The notes: generated by a model from the letters alone, not told the origin. DNA of 64,000 nt from Eremophila alpestris peregrina (GCA_009792885.1 WMCF01000030.1:8959948-9023947), one strand, 5' to 3'; shown: positions 1-12,689, counted from the stretch's first letter. Translations and numbers: made by a program.

Positions 1-2221
1 TGGCACTTCAGCAGGGGAGCTCTCCAGGCTAGCCCAGCATCCTTAGCCCCAAAGACTGTGGGGAACAGAAACAACTGCACAGAAAAAAAATTCACATGCC
101 AAATCCTCATTTTTGATCTTAGAAGTGTAAACCTCTGACCACTTCCAGCTTCAAAGCTGAAAAAGAACGGGGAGCATCTGAAATGCAACATCTAAAACAA
201 GAGAAGCTGTCTCTACAGTTAGAAAAATCATTATTGTTGCAGCTTTATGTTATTTGCAATCCTGCAAATAAAGTAAATGGCACAACTCACAGTCTCTTTA
301 GACTGACAACTGCTGAAAGGATGGGATCTATACTTACCTTACTTTGGGTGTCTTCCTGTGAGTTCTCATGTTCAATTCTTTTGGGAAACTTTTCCCTTTA
401 TGTAGGCTTTGTTTGGCCACCATAAACCACTAAAGCCTTCAGCACAGGGTGTTTATTATGGGTATGCTGTAGGTGAGCAGCGAGGTTTATCCACCATCCT
501 GCTCCCTCCAGTGACTTCTTGAACCCATAGATCTTTTGCTTTTGATAAATCAAACTGATACATAAAAATAAAGCAGAAGGGCAAGGAGAAATCAGACAGT
601 AGACAGGTGGTCTTGAGTCTCAAGCATTTTTTTGTATTTGTCTTTCAGTGTGGCCATTTCCAAGAGCCAGTTTTATCAGCATTTTACAAGTATTAGCAGG
701 GCATTTGATGCACATTTCATGGAGGGGTTGCAATGTCTCAAACAGGTGATAAAGGGTTGCTATGGTTACAATATTCTCTTAAGCTGAATGCTTAACAGGT
801 TCACAAAATACATATCCTTACTTGTTATTTAAAATATTAGTTGTCCAACAGGCATTTGCTTATGCACCCCTTTCATTTCTTCATGGACATACCACATCTT
901 TATCTATCAAATATAGTGGATTTTGATACTGTTTAAAGAAAGGAGAGGTCACTAACCATTTCCCTTCTTCAGAAAAGAGGACAAGTTAGGTAGCTCATTA
1001 TCTAGCCTGTTTATAATTAAGTCCAAAAATAACTGCCCCACTGTACTAGAATTGTGAGAACTTTCAGAGTATTTAATGAGTCATGGAAACAAGTTTAAAA
1101 GTCTGCACTAAACAAAGAACTAAACATTAGCATGGCAATATACCATATAGCTTTTAATGGTCTGAACTCTTTGTCTCACATTTGGACACAGAGCCAGGAT
1201 TGCCCCATCACCAGCATTTCATCCAGTGTTTCTTTCCGATGGGTTACTTTTTTGCCAGTGAATCTGAAGGTGATATTTAGAAGTCTATTATCAGGGATGC
1301 AAATTGGGGAGAAAATGTCACATCCAATCACAACTGTTTACTAAGATATTACTCATGGGCAAATGCTTTCATACACTGCCTACTTAGAAGGGTAGGTTGA
1401 ATGGAGTTACTGTAAAGGCATCAAATTTCAAATTTCTATACTTGCTTGCACTCTTCATGATGCAATTAATGGGAAGTTTTAACACACTAACTTACTTTAA
1501 TTGGACTTGGTTTATTAGGATATATAGAATATAAATAAAAATAAGGTTTCCTAATTTTTATTATCATCAAAACAACAATGTTTTGACTTTATTTGTGTCA
1601 CTTTTGTGATCATTATATACCTGCTACCTTATTTTGAAACTTTCTATTGACACCTGATACAGAGATAGGATGGAACTCTGCTATTATGAAATGCATTTAT
1701 TTTAAAAATGGCCCAATTTTTACTAAGGTAAATATGAGTAGGATTACATCCATATGCAACTGATAACCTGACTGTGGTCAGGGAAAACAAAAAGAATCCT
1801 CCAAGCTTGGCTAATAACTTAGTTGGGTATATCTGAACACCTGTGACTATAACAGTAATCGGTTCAGTTTGGAGTAAGACTGAGCAAGAGCAAATGTGCT
1901 TGCAACTTCCAGATCTGCTTTCACAGCTTGTATCCAAAGAGATTCCTGGGAAATGAATTAATATTTTGCAGTCTGAAGCAGCAAATTTTTATAGCAGGTC
2001 TGAGCAACAGGGTAGGAATTCATGGAAGATAATATATTGAGCAGATCTAAGTATTAAAAAGAGACTTTCCTTATGTATTTTGAAGTGCAGAATGTTGCAT
2101 ATTTCTAAAACGAAAAATGGACATAACATGTTGTTCTTGCAAGGTGTTACCATGTTAACAACTAGAGAACCTTCTGTTAAAACTATTAATATGTGGCTTA
2201 TCACTTCATAAAAGCTTGAAA
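1..2221. other. AT-rich non-coding stretch, no gene seen
   Basis: I find no recognisable exon, RNA gene or young repeat here. Open frames are short (under about 105 codons), lie in several frames and on both strands, and have no convincing protein character. The rightmost part directly follows, on the minus strand, the exon-like frame at 2368-2669. If that exon is real, this would be intron or 3' flank. Confidence 0.5.
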
Positions 2222-2713
2222 TCACAATGCAACAACAATAAGCACATGTGGTACATATGAAGCCAGTCTGCAAATACAATAATAAGCATTCAGCAAGAGG
2301 CATTTTTGTGCTGTGGTTAGCTGAGGTAAAATTGTCATGCTTGTTCTACAATCACCACTTTTGTTACCTACAAAATAAACCCATCCATACTCTGTATTTG
2401 GGCTCCTTTCTGAAGTGCAAGAAAGGCTTTTGTTGCCTCCCTGTTCACCAGCACACACCAAACCTGACTTGGGAGGTTTGAAGGTGATGGTGAAGCCATC
2501 TGCAGGAAGGCTTAGCAATTTTAAGGAAATCTGTTCAAACCTGCAGCTGACCCTCTGTTTACCAAGACAGACATCATGTATCATAATGATTCTGTCACTG
2601 GTGTCAGTATTTGGGTAGTTGTGGCACTTACAGGAATAAGCAGGAAAAGACGGGGTGATAATTATGAGGCTGAGAGATGCGAAGAGGAAGAACCACAAGC
2701 ATGGAATTATTTA
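2222..2713 (-). other. Unrecognised open frame with an exon-like six-cysteine core (2368-2669)
   Basis: This is one of the longest stop-free frames in the window, about 160 codons on the minus strand. It has no ATG in a sensible place, so a stand-alone gene is unlikely. A splice-acceptor-like site, a long pyrimidine run ending in TCTCAG, lies just before 2669. A donor-like AG|GTAACA lies at 2368/2367. Together they would delimit a 302-bp internal exon. Its translation starts hydrophobic (LIIITPSFPAYS), which resembles the end of a signal peptide. It then carries six cysteines in contexts such as SCKC, DVC, VSC, LVC and LSC, with a Cys-x10-Trp spacing near the end. This would suit a secreted or extracellular domain. 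I do not recognise the family. A frame this long is expected roughly once by chance in a window of this size and composition, so chance is a real alternative. A CR1 3' end abuts the acceptor. Confidence 0.2.
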
Positions 2714-2870
2714 AGTTAGAGAATACCTTTAAGGTCGAGCCCAGCTATTAACACATCACTGCCAAGTCCACCACTAAACCACCATCCCTGTGCAGGGCAG
2801 GCATTCACGTGCACTTTTAAACACCTCCAGGGATGGTGACTCCACCACTTCCCTGTCCCAGTGCCTGAGA
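2700..2870 (-). mobile_element. CR1 LINE 3'-end fragment
   Basis: Read on the minus strand, the block follows the avian CR1 3' consensus: GGTGGAGTCACCATCCCTGG, then GGTGTTTAA, then GGTTTAGTGGTGGACTTGGCA, then CTTAAAGGT, ending in an ATTCCATG tail that corresponds to the ATTCTATG repeat. It is a 5'-truncated copy of about 170 bp, typical of CR1. Divergence looks moderate. The 3' end lies at the splice-acceptor-like sequence of the neighbouring exon-like frame. The CpG-rich patch starts about 40 bp beyond its truncated 5' end. Confidence 0.9.
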
Positions 2871-2909
2871 TATCTATGTTAAAATGGCACAGCGAGTTCA
2901 TGAACACCA

Positions 2910-2962
2910 AACCCGTGCGTACACACGAAGCGATGAGCGGGGCAGAGCCGGCCCGTAGCCGC

Positions 2963-2999
<37 letters not shown>

Positions 3000-3085
3000 C
3001 CGTGGCCGCTCCCTGCCCGGCTGAGCACAGCCCGCACCGCCCCGACACCCGGCGGCTCAGGAAACTCCCTGCGATGCAGCTGTGA
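2910..3085. promoter_or_regulatory. Small CpG-rich patch
   Basis: GC content and CpG count rise sharply over about 170 bp (CCCGTGCGTAC, GAAGCGATGAGCGG, CCGGCCCGTAGCCGC, CCGCCCCGACACCCGGCGGC) against AT-rich flanks. The hexamer array at 2964-3000 lies inside it. It is shorter than a typical CpG-island promoter. It could be a weak promoter, for example for leftward transcription toward the exon-like frame at 2368-2669, or an expanded GC-rich minisatellite. No TATA box is evident. Both strands are open through the patch, but that is largely a product of the repeat (alternating Ser-Leu or Gly-Gln). Confidence 0.4.
2964..3000 (+). repeat. (CCCTGT)n hexamer microsatellite
   Basis: Six consecutive CCCTGT units form an almost perfect array, with a last unit drifting into CCCTGCC. 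A partial echo, CGCTCCCTGCCC, follows about 10 bp later. The unit differs from the telomeric CCCTAA by two bases and should not be read as an interstitial telomere. Confidence 0.95.
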
Positions 3086-6000
3086 CACCAGCTTCTTGTA
3101 CAAACTGCACAAACTTTCCATTCGCAGGGGAAATCTGAACAGTTTTTGGTTACCTCTCAGCTAAGCTTCAGCTCCAAACTTAGCAACGATAAAATACATT
3201 TTTAAAAACCACATTAAGTTCTTGCATCTACAACACTTCTTCCTAAGATCCACTTCTTCCTAAGATGACATCAATTCCACTTCTAAACTTTTCTGATGCT
3301 TAAAGCTGATTTCTCCACACAAAGAGAAGACAGCATAGGTTCTAACCAGCAGCTGCTTTTCACCTTTTAATGGCTGTGGAGGATGCTGCATTCCAGGAGC
3401 TGCTGTGTTACACTTTATGCCCCAGCATTACTATCACGGTGAAGTCTCTGTGTTGTAATTCCTCTGTACTTAGAGTCTTAAAAGGCCACAAGTTTGCATA
3501 CTTGAAATTTGTGATACATTTTCTTCCCAGCATATGCCTACCCCCTTGGGACACAAGAGTTTTTGTTAAGGACCAGCTTGTGAAAATGAAATTAAATCAC
3601 TGAACTCTGACCATTAATGCAGAGTGTGTTCCACACTAGCCTATAGCAACAGAATAGCCTGACAGTCAGCATGAGGTGGGGATAAAAACACCAGCAAGTA
3701 AACCTTGGGATAACTCAAACTATTCACTTGAAATACGTGAATATCAATCCATCTTGCTCATTTTCATATTCCTTCTGTCTCTCCTAATTTAACATGTACT
3801 TTTTTTTCCCCTTCAAAAGAGCTAGGTAGCAAACACAAACACTGAATTTTCATATCAGACAAAAAAAACAAGTTTTGAATGTCATGTCCAGACAGGAGAG
3901 AAACATGTTCAATACCAGGGCAGCTATCATATATAATGACTCAGCAGAAACAACATTATTCCACTAATTATTACACCCCCCAAGATCCATGCTAAAACCA
4001 GGTTGCCTCACAATGAAAAAAACTTTTATCTCTATCTGCACTCACAGATTGCTGTTCCTCATTTCTTCCTAGATATAGAAATAGTAAATACTATGAAATT
4101 TTGGCGTACATCCCCCTATTTCCACCTTTGTGAACAATCAGTTTCATATTATTTGTGGATGTGAACAGGTTGAGTCCTTACCACTGTGCTTGGAAAACAT
4201 ACAAACCTAAAAGTATATATCCAAGTTTGACCTTCTCTTAGAGATAGATTTATTGACCTTATCAACTCTTCCCATCCCCCAATGCAAAAAACAATACAGC
4301 TTAACCTTCAGATGAAACTTCCTCTCCAAGACTCCATTCACAATATTTCTTCTTAGGAATTCCTCTGTCTTAATTCAGTTAATTCTTCCTCCTACTCACA
4401 CTTCCTTTATTTTAGGGGTAGTGAATGGAACTGCATTTGCCACCATAATTCAGCAGAACTTCAGCAGCTTTGGGCAAGGGAGTGGGACAAGAGCATCCTG
4501 CCACCCCTATGTGTGTCCAAGAGCAATGGTGCTGACAAATGATTAGCTGATATCATATTGCTCTTATTTTCAGTCTTGTAAAAAAGACCTCTCAAATTAT
4601 AACAAATTTTATTCAGCTGAAGTTTTAATATTTCTCTGTATCTCATCAGCCCTGGCATTAATATGATATTGTGGTGATTTAACCCAGGAGTGTGGGAATT
4701 GCTGAGGGATGTGCTTATTTTTCTAACAGAAGTTCAGGCATGCTATTATTAGCAATCTCTGGTATGTCATCAATGTCAAAGGCCAAATACTTTCTTGAAA
4801 TGTTTAGGAATCAAGTGTGTTCTGAATCTGAGTCTGTTCTCTGCCACTCACATGTACACACAGCAGCATGCTGAAAAAGACTCCATCTTGCCAGAATGCT
4901 CCTGAGCACTCTCAGTGCATCTGTTTTGATGGTATTTAGGTTCTCAACGGGAGAATATTGACTTCAGAGAGCACACTAACCTTGCCAGCCAGTATTTCAT
5001 AAACACTGGACCTGGGAGCCTGAACTTTACCTATTTCAGGGACCACTTTACACCACATGCAGCTCCTTGCATACATATGTGGACCTGCCAGTTTAGCACC
5101 TCAATAACACTCAGCCACCTGCCTTAGCATGTCACCAAGAACACACAAATAAAACACACAGGGGATAGTGACATAAAATTCTTCAAGGATTTGTATCATT
5201 AGATAGATCAAGAAGAGGGTGTTCCTGACGACTCCCAAGATCTGTCTCTGAGTGCAGCATAGATCTACCACATCACTCTGAGATTTGGCTCTTAACAGCT
5301 CTGTGCTTCCTCACACACTTTTGGATTAAACTTGCTCTGTCACATTTTATGAAGAGAAAGATGTGGAATGTGAAACTCAAACCTGACAGAATTAGCCAGT
5401 CTTTCATGTAAAACTGGCAATAGATTTGTCAACCAAAAATTTTCTTGTCTTTGTCATCAGGGTCATTTATAGAAAATACGATGGCGATTGCAAGTCCAAG
5501 CCTTTTCTTTCCCAAGGAAAGGGTTAAGTAATATGATTATTTCATTAGAAGCAGTGGCCATCTGTTATGCTTTATAAAAAGACTGGCAAACAATGTTAAA
5601 AACATCCATTACATGCAATGGAGAAGAGAAAAATATGTTTATTTAGCAAATGTTAATGTTTCTGAAAGATGTTTGATTAGAGTCTGGAATTTATCATCAT
5701 TTGCTAGAGCTCAGGCTAGAAGCCTAGCATCATCAACACATACTGTCAACAGGCATTAGCAAACAGTTTCATCTTCAGGTGAAAAAAAACAGGTATTAAG
5801 CTCTTCCAACTACATCACTAGGTGTATCTTCCTCCACAAAACATATATAGGCTTTTTTACATCCTCTTCCAAGAAATATCTCTCCAATCTCCTAGTAATT
5901 TTTTTCCTGTGTAGTATAAAAGACTTAAAAAATGTCTTTAGAAACAAAAAGATGGGAGAGCTTTCTAGCAGAAACAAATCTTTATACCTTCACAGGAAGA

Positions 6001-9000
6001 TTTAATGCAAGAAAGAGTAATGTGAAAGAAAAAGAAAACTGAAATGATTCATTAATAAATAAAAGGCAATGTCAAAAAATGCAAAACTGAAAGTAAGCCA
6101 TGGTTGCTATTTTGATTGTTTGCTTCTCAACAAATATGTAAATACTTTAAAAAACCCCAAACCACCCGATAGTGGAGCTTGTCTGCTGCTGCTGTGGCTG
6201 CCAGATATCATCATGGATATTCTAATGGGAGAAGAGAGAATAATGTTAAATTGTAACCAAGGTTTTCGGGGTATTTCGATTTGAAGGAAATACACTTTGT
6301 TCTTCAGCCCTCCCATAAGAACAGCTGCATTTCAATACTGTTTTCTTTGCACTGACCTTCGGAGTAGCCTGAATGGTTTTCTTCTTGTTTTGGTGCCGTT
6401 TTGCTACAGCATTACTTCAAGAAAGCAATGGCTTTTGTGAGCCATACCTTTGTTAAAATGTGTATACATATATACACAAAAAGCTCCATTTGAACCAAAG
6501 AGTAATGTCCACTGGTTGGTTCATGCATAATGCAGTATTTCCCCAAAATCAGAAGCGAGTGAGAGAAGCAATCAGGGGCATAGCAGGGGTATATATAATG
6601 GGAAAAACCTTCCCACATGCATTTTATTCTATATTTGCTGGCAAAAAAAAAAAAAAAAGTTGCATATAGCAGGTAAAAGGGTTGAAGCCAAGCTCTTCCA
6701 TTTGACTAAATTTGAAGTCATAGGGATTTAAAAATTTTAGGACAAATTTCTCCCAGTAGGAATCTACCTGCTCATGGGTTGGTTTAGAACACCTCCAGAG
6801 CATTACCATGCCACACCTTGAGGAGAGTTTGTCCTGTGCAGGTCCTGACTGAGAGATCCTTGCTGAGGAATGACACACAGCAGGCCAGGAACTGCAGGAC
6901 CCTGCACACATGGCTGAGAAGAGCAGTTTTGTGATCACCGTCTTTGGAGCACGTTACTGCTTTCTGATGCCTTCTGAATTTCATATTACTCATTGCCCAC
7001 TTGTGACTTATATCTACCTGTCTTGAAACACATAAAAATTGCTATAAGATTTTGTTTCCTCCCAGACTTAGCAATAATTAAACATAGCAGGTTTTAATAT
7101 TTGAATCCAGTTCAAGGGAATGAGGATACACTGGAGACCATGGGGAGGGACACGTGCTTTGTGAATGAAAACAGCACATGGAAATGCTTTTATCCCATCA
7201 GCAAAGGCACTGAGGTTGCTCCAACACAGCTGCAGCTGTTGGAGAAGAGTGTGAAGGCTAGGATGAATTCATGGTTGGGCCCAAATGGGACAAGGGTCCT
7301 GCTCTCTTTCCAAGGAAGATCACTGAGGAAGAACAAACTGTTCACTGTATTGTCCATCCATCTCTATTCCCGAATTTTCCAGGAATATAATGCCAAGCCA
7401 TAACCAATTTTGGCCCCATCTGTGCCCATGAGTCATTAACTTCTGCAAAGTATCTCACATCTTGTTACCATTTTACATGCCACAACCATTTAATTAACCC
7501 CATACAATGCTTGAGTGAGCAGCTATAACTACACAGAAATCTGGAGCACAAACAACAATTCCCAACACACAGAGCACAGGAGCAGTACCATCTCCTGTCA
7601 CTGGGACAATATATATTCTTGGTCATCTGTCTCAGAGAACATTCAAAGACTACTATAACTGAGATGCTACTCTGTGGGATAATGAGGCGTTGCCATTCCT
7701 TACAGTTCTGTCACAAGGCTTAGGCTATTTGATCTTTTCTGTGAAGCCTCAGCTCCAGATACCAAGTCATTATGTGAGAACTGAAGATTTATTTTCTTTT
7801 TTAAAAGGGATTTAGCCTTTAGACTGTTACAGAGAGAGAGCTGACAGTCTGACCTGAATATAACCCCTACAATTTGAAAGCCAGAGGCTAGAAAAAAGGA
7901 ATGCAGAATTGTCTTTAACATGTTATGATTTTTAACCTAAAATATTATGATTGTGAAAGAGGTGGAGTCTGGCAGGAGGTTAATGCTTTTTGAAAGCTAC
8001 AGGTACGAAAAGACCTCATTTTGTGCATATGCCAGCCTAGGCAGAGAGCTCCTAGAAGAGATAATATGTCATGCTGCAAAGCTCCCTTCCTATGCAGAGG
8101 AGGTTGTGCAAAGCATGCTAACTTTCAGGTTAAATACCTGTTACTTTAAACAGCCTGCTGACTCCATGGCATTCAGCAGTTTTAGCTCAGGCTTTGCAAC
8201 CTCTTTAAGTGGAAGGGGCTGCAGAAATCTTTGTTTCTGAAGAAAACCCACAAACTATCCTGTTTCCCACACGTGGTTGCTGTTTGGAAGGGCAGATATA
8301 AAAAAGACACTGACCACACTGATCCTGAATGCATTGCCTTTTGGAAAAAGCAGGTAATTGAACAGTCAACATTATCAGCATTCTAAGACACTCATTACCT
8401 GCCCTGCTGGCTTACCCTGTAGCCCACCGCTGACAATCACCACGTGTGCACACATTTCTGGAGGTTACATTTTTCCTTTTTTAAGCCAGTATTACACAGA
8501 GCACACGAACAACAACAGACAGCTCTGGGCACATAAGGGAAGCAGCCAGATGATAAGGGCAGGAGAGCAACTTTGGCCTTGCTGGCTGGTTTGCCAGGAG
8601 GTGATGGGTGCCAGTGGGTGCCCCACAGGAGCAAAGAAGGGCAGCTATGCCCAGGGAAAGCTGCTCTTCCTGGCTGGGTCCCTCACCTTTGTGCCACTTC
8701 ATGCCACATCACTCAGCAGTTGGAGCAGACAAGAAGTCCCTTTTCCCAAAGGTCTTGCCTTGACCTCCTTCCCAGTGTTTCTTTTTCTCCCAATGCTTCC
8801 CCTTGGAGCAGCACCCTGATCCCACTCCACTTAGTCCTCCATGAGATGGCTTTTGCCTGCAACTGCTGGAATGATCTAAAAAGTGAGGCAATTGTTCTCT
8901 TAACTCTAATTAAAACACTGCAGTTTAGAAACCTCTGGGCTTCTTATCCTACTTCTTCATTTTATTTTTATTTCAACTCCCACTGCAATACCAAACTGCA

Positions 9001-10554
9001 AAATTACAGATTAATAGGGAGCCTTGGATGAATTAATGAGGCAAAATGGGCCCCAGTCACTACATGGTTAAAAAACCTGGGTCCCGTGGCAGCAGTATTG
9101 ATAGCCTTCAATTCCATCTAAAAAAGGGTAACAAGCAGGAAAGATATGTTAACAGAGTTTTATATACATATGTATAGAAAGCAAGCAATTAAAGTAGAGC
9201 TGTTAAATAATCAGATATAAGAGTTATAAAAGTAGTGTGTGCATGTAAGGATGCTTGCAGATATGCAATCTTATTATTATGGTAATACCTCCCATTATCC
9301 AGTGTACTGAGAGGCAGAGAATAAACAGCAAGAAACCCCTTGATTGCATCCAAGCTTTTCCACTCAGACTACAAAATTCACAATTTCCTGGCACTGCCTC
9401 AAATCAAATCCTATCACTTCAAATGCAGTAGCAGACTGATACACATGTTGTTGCTTATTTTTATAGTGAAAATACTGAGTATATCACTCCAGAAGCCTTC
9501 TATTAAATGCTTTAATAAATTAAATAATTAAGTAAATATAATCAGATAAATCCAACCTTGATGTCAGTAATATGAAGATAGATTTGTAAACAATGAGAAC
9601 TATGCAGCTGCTGCAAGAAAGCTGTCTCACAAATTGATTTAGAGGGGGAAATTACAGGCACATGTAACTACCATGTTGCATCAGAAACAGATTATGAGAA
9701 CCCACAAATTCTAAAAATTGTTCAGTTGGTGAAGTCAGGAATTTCAGGCTAAATACATTATCTCCAGACAATGACTGACTCTTTTGCCTTAAAAACTTAA
9801 CTTCATTTGGGCTCAAGAGGCTTATAAACTCTTGCATCCTTTCAGCTACCTCAATTCTCACCACGAGCTCTACAGAGGAACCTGGTTGCTCAGCATTTCC
9901 CCTGTGGTTGGGTTCTTATGGCAGGTCTTCTTTGCTCCATGGAACCTGATCCATGTACCTTGCTGTTCAAGTTACTGGGGACTTGAATTGGGGTCGACCA
10001 GGGAAGGTTTACCCAGGTCATGGCAAGAAGCAACATTGGAGGAGTGCAATATATTGGAAGCAGTGCTATGCTCCAGCTAAATGTGACAACACTGGCTCTG
10101 AGTTCAAGCTCCCCACAAGATTTGCCAGCTCAGGTCAGGCACACACCCCCGAGTCCTGAGTGTGCAGAGAGCCAACTCAGATGTCTCTGCTCAGGCAGCA
10201 CAGGTGCCTAAAGAAGCTACTAGAAAACTGCCCACCTTGAGTAGCTGCTTAGGAGAGTTTTCTCTCCAAATGACTGCATGCATCCTACTACAGCCCTGTG
10301 CACGATGTCAGCACAAGACAAAAGCATTTCACACTGTAAGGCTAAAGCTGAGAAGATATTTTGTTTTTCAAAACTAAATTCAGGTCCTGCTGAATGCTCA
10401 GAAGACAAGGCCTAAGGGAAAGGATGAAGTAAACAGTATTAAGAAAGTAGATCAAAAACTCTCAAAATTTTGATGACACCTATTGTGCATGTAAGAGACA
10501 GGGAGAAAGAGGAAGCAGAAAAAAAATTAACATCAGTATTTCTGGCCACTATTG
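3086..10554. other. AT-rich non-coding stretch
   Basis: I see no supported gene. It contains a 17-bp tandem duplication at 3234-3266 (unit starting CACTTCTTCCTAAGAT) and a 16-base A run at 6643-6658. A somewhat GC-richer patch at about 8570-8840 is open on both strands but shows no splice sites or protein character. The frame at 7101-7403 is about 100 codons and is unrecognised. Several short TAATTA-rich segments, such as around 5640-5790, have the texture of conserved non-coding DNA, but sequence alone cannot show this. Confidence 0.5.
3234..3266 (+). repeat. Tandem duplication of a 17-bp unit
   Basis: The string CACTTCTTCCTAAGAT occurs twice, separated by one base. It is a local duplication with no further copies nearby and no inferred function. 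Confidence 0.9.
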
Positions 10555-10720
10555 CTTTTTTTAGTAAATCAAGCTCTGCTCATTGAAATGCTTTGTGATC
10601 TGCTAAGCACCTAATACCCTCTCAGCCTTCCTTCATGGTCCCTGTGCTAGCAGTATCTCATTTATAGCCTCGTAAGGTGCTTTGAGCCATAACAAATATG
10701 AAAGGTGCTATACAAAACAC
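10555..10720 (+). mobile_element. Ancient L3/CR1-like LINE tail
   Basis: The 3' part (about 10670-10716) reads CGTAAGGTGCTTTGAGCCAT followed by ATGAAAGGTGCTATACAAAA. This matches the general form of the deeply conserved tail of ancient amniote L3/CR1-like elements (GTAAAGCGCTTTGAGATCC, then GATGAAAGGCGCTATA). The upstream part is too diverged to delimit, so the 5' boundary is a guess. Such copies predate bird diversification and are sometimes reused as enhancers. Confidence 0.55.
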
Positions 10721-12170
10721 TATTCTATTCTCTCATATCCTAGTTAACTTTCAAACCCAAAATACTGCACTTGGATGCACACATGCAGCTTTGGCTGTAG
10801 CCATTGGGAGTTTTCTGCCTGTGTCTGCAGGGATAACATGGACCTTTATGCTCTCAAACTGCTCAGATACTGGTGGTGAGGAGGATGGGGGTGGGGTCCT
10901 TTCCCCTTGGAGTAATCTATAAAAAATTCCTTCATCATACTGCATCCATTTGAAACCACTAAATGTTCATATCCGCAGCAGTCCTGTGGGTCACCTGCCA
11001 TGGAAAAAAAATTTCCCTGGACAAAAAGGTCTTAAAATATTTTATTACAGAAATATACTTTTTAGGCCTTAAAACAGATTAAATATATGAGAATTCCTAG
11101 AAGTCGATATTGTTCCCCTCAGGGATGCCAGACTTTATTTACAAAGCTTATATATTGCTATAGCGAGGAGTTTTCATGGATGAAAGCTGCTCAGGGCATT
11201 ATGATGGATAGGTGGATGGCAGTGAATGGGAAAAAAAGCACATAGAATCTCCACCTGGCTGAATGGCATTAGGATTCCCCACGGGAGTCTCTGCATATGA
11301 GGATGCAGGGTTTTTCTCTACTGTTTGCTCTAACAATGACATACATACATACAAAAATGAAATCACTCACAGCACTCAATAATTTATTTGCTTCATCCTG
11401 GCCATGAATGTGCTGGAATAATAAACCACCATATGGGTGACAGTAGAGTCACTACTAGTGATTCCACACCATTATAGCTTTGCAATAAGATAGCTTAATC
11501 TTTGTTTCTTTTGAAAGATCGAAAGCATTGCACACATATAGCCCTGCTTTAGAATAATATTTTCTGTTGCCTGCTTTTCCCTTTTAAAAAGGATCAACGA
11601 ATACTTTTTCTTAACAGCTACACTCTAAAGGGCAGAAGTAAATCTAGCAGAACAAGGATTCCTAATTCTAAAGATGCTAATGGCAGATACTCACATGTGC
11701 ATAAATAATTAATTGCTTTCTTGTTAACAAGTCCAGGTTTTTTATTCTTTTTTTGTGACCCCAAGGGTTGTTTTTCTCTATGAGAAACAGAAATATTTAG
11801 GATTGTATCTTCCTAGTCCATGACTAATTTATAGGCTCTCGTGGCGTCAGGTGCAAAGATTCAAGATTCAATTTGTCACCCCAGGCAATTCCCACTTTAA
11901 AAGATGGTGCAGGTATTCTGCAGAAATAAATGAAGGAAAACATTAATGCTGTAAAACCAACAGTAGTATCCCCTATGGAGGTCATATCTTTCAAATTCAT
12001 AGAGACACATGAAGATATTGAATGTCTTTTGTATTGGTCTGGAAAGACCATAAAGCCCTCTAATGATCTCCTACAGAAAAAAAATAAAGAGAATTAACAC
12101 CACATTTTTTTATGCTGAACAGTATCAGCTACAGCTGGCTGGGTTTTTTCTGGCCTGCTTTTTTCCAGTA
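10721..12170. other. AT-rich non-coding stretch
   Basis: I see no gene. A short (CATA)n run occurs near 11341-11353. The interval 11090-11230 is less AT-biased and shows no repeat character, which would suit conserved non-coding DNA, but this is only an impression. Confidence 0.45.
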
Positions 12171-12301
12171 TTTTGTTTGTTGTTTTGTTTCAGTTTTGGT
12201 GGGGGTTTTTTTTGGTTTTTGGTTTATTTGTTTGTTTTGTTTGTTTGTTTGTTTTGGGTGGGTTTGGGGTTTTTTTTTGTTTTGTTTTTGGGGGGTTTTT
12301 T
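12171..12301 (+). repeat. G/T-rich low-complexity tract
   Basis: On the plus strand about 130 bp are almost exclusively G and T: degenerate GTTT units mixed with runs of G up to six and of T up to nine. Frames read through it as Phe/Gly/Val/Leu-rich nonsense. The strong strand asymmetry resembles, on the opposite strand, the A/C-rich tract at 55413-55547. Confidence 0.9.
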
Positions 12302-12689
12302 AACTTTTTTCAATTTGATTAGCATTTCCAAGCCTACAGCTCTATACAAAGATAACAACATTGAAATGGCATAAGAGAAGGAGTCTGACATCTAACAAGA
12401 TAAAATTATTTTTCCCCATTTTTTTAACTTTTTCCAGCTAGATCACCAATCACATAAATATTTACTTTCTGTGTATATACAGCTCAATGGCTGCATTGTT
12501 AATAACTACAATTGTACTCAAACAAATGTGTCCTGTTAATAAGTCCCCACCTGCTTCCCCAATGTCTCCCTGGGACTGATTCTGGGGAAACCTTCTCGAG
12601 GGGGAGAGAGGAGCAAATGCAAAAGATGTCCTGACCTCTGATCATGAACACCAGAGACTTACTTGGCTCAGAAATTCCAGAATCAGATC

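Noticed and set aside
2964..3000. Interstitial telomeric repeat
   Set aside because: The unit is CCCTGT, not CCCTAA.
2716..3121. Overlapping frames of 75-110 codons on both strands
   Set aside because: They run through the CCCTGT array and read as alternating Ser-Leu or Gly-Gln/Arg-Asp, a product of the repeat and the CR1 fragment.
6643..6658. 16-base A run as a retrocopy tail
   Set aside because: No polyadenylation signal at the right distance and no gene-like sequence before it.
8358..9031. Two frames of about 150 codons on the plus strand
   Set aside because: They overlap each other and open frames on the other strand in a GC-richer patch; there is no splice support, domain or credible start.
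12063..12374. Frame of 103 codons with strongly hydrophobic sequence
   Set aside because: Almost entirely the translation of the G/T-rich low-complexity tract; the apparent membrane segments are Phe/Gly/Leu nonsense.
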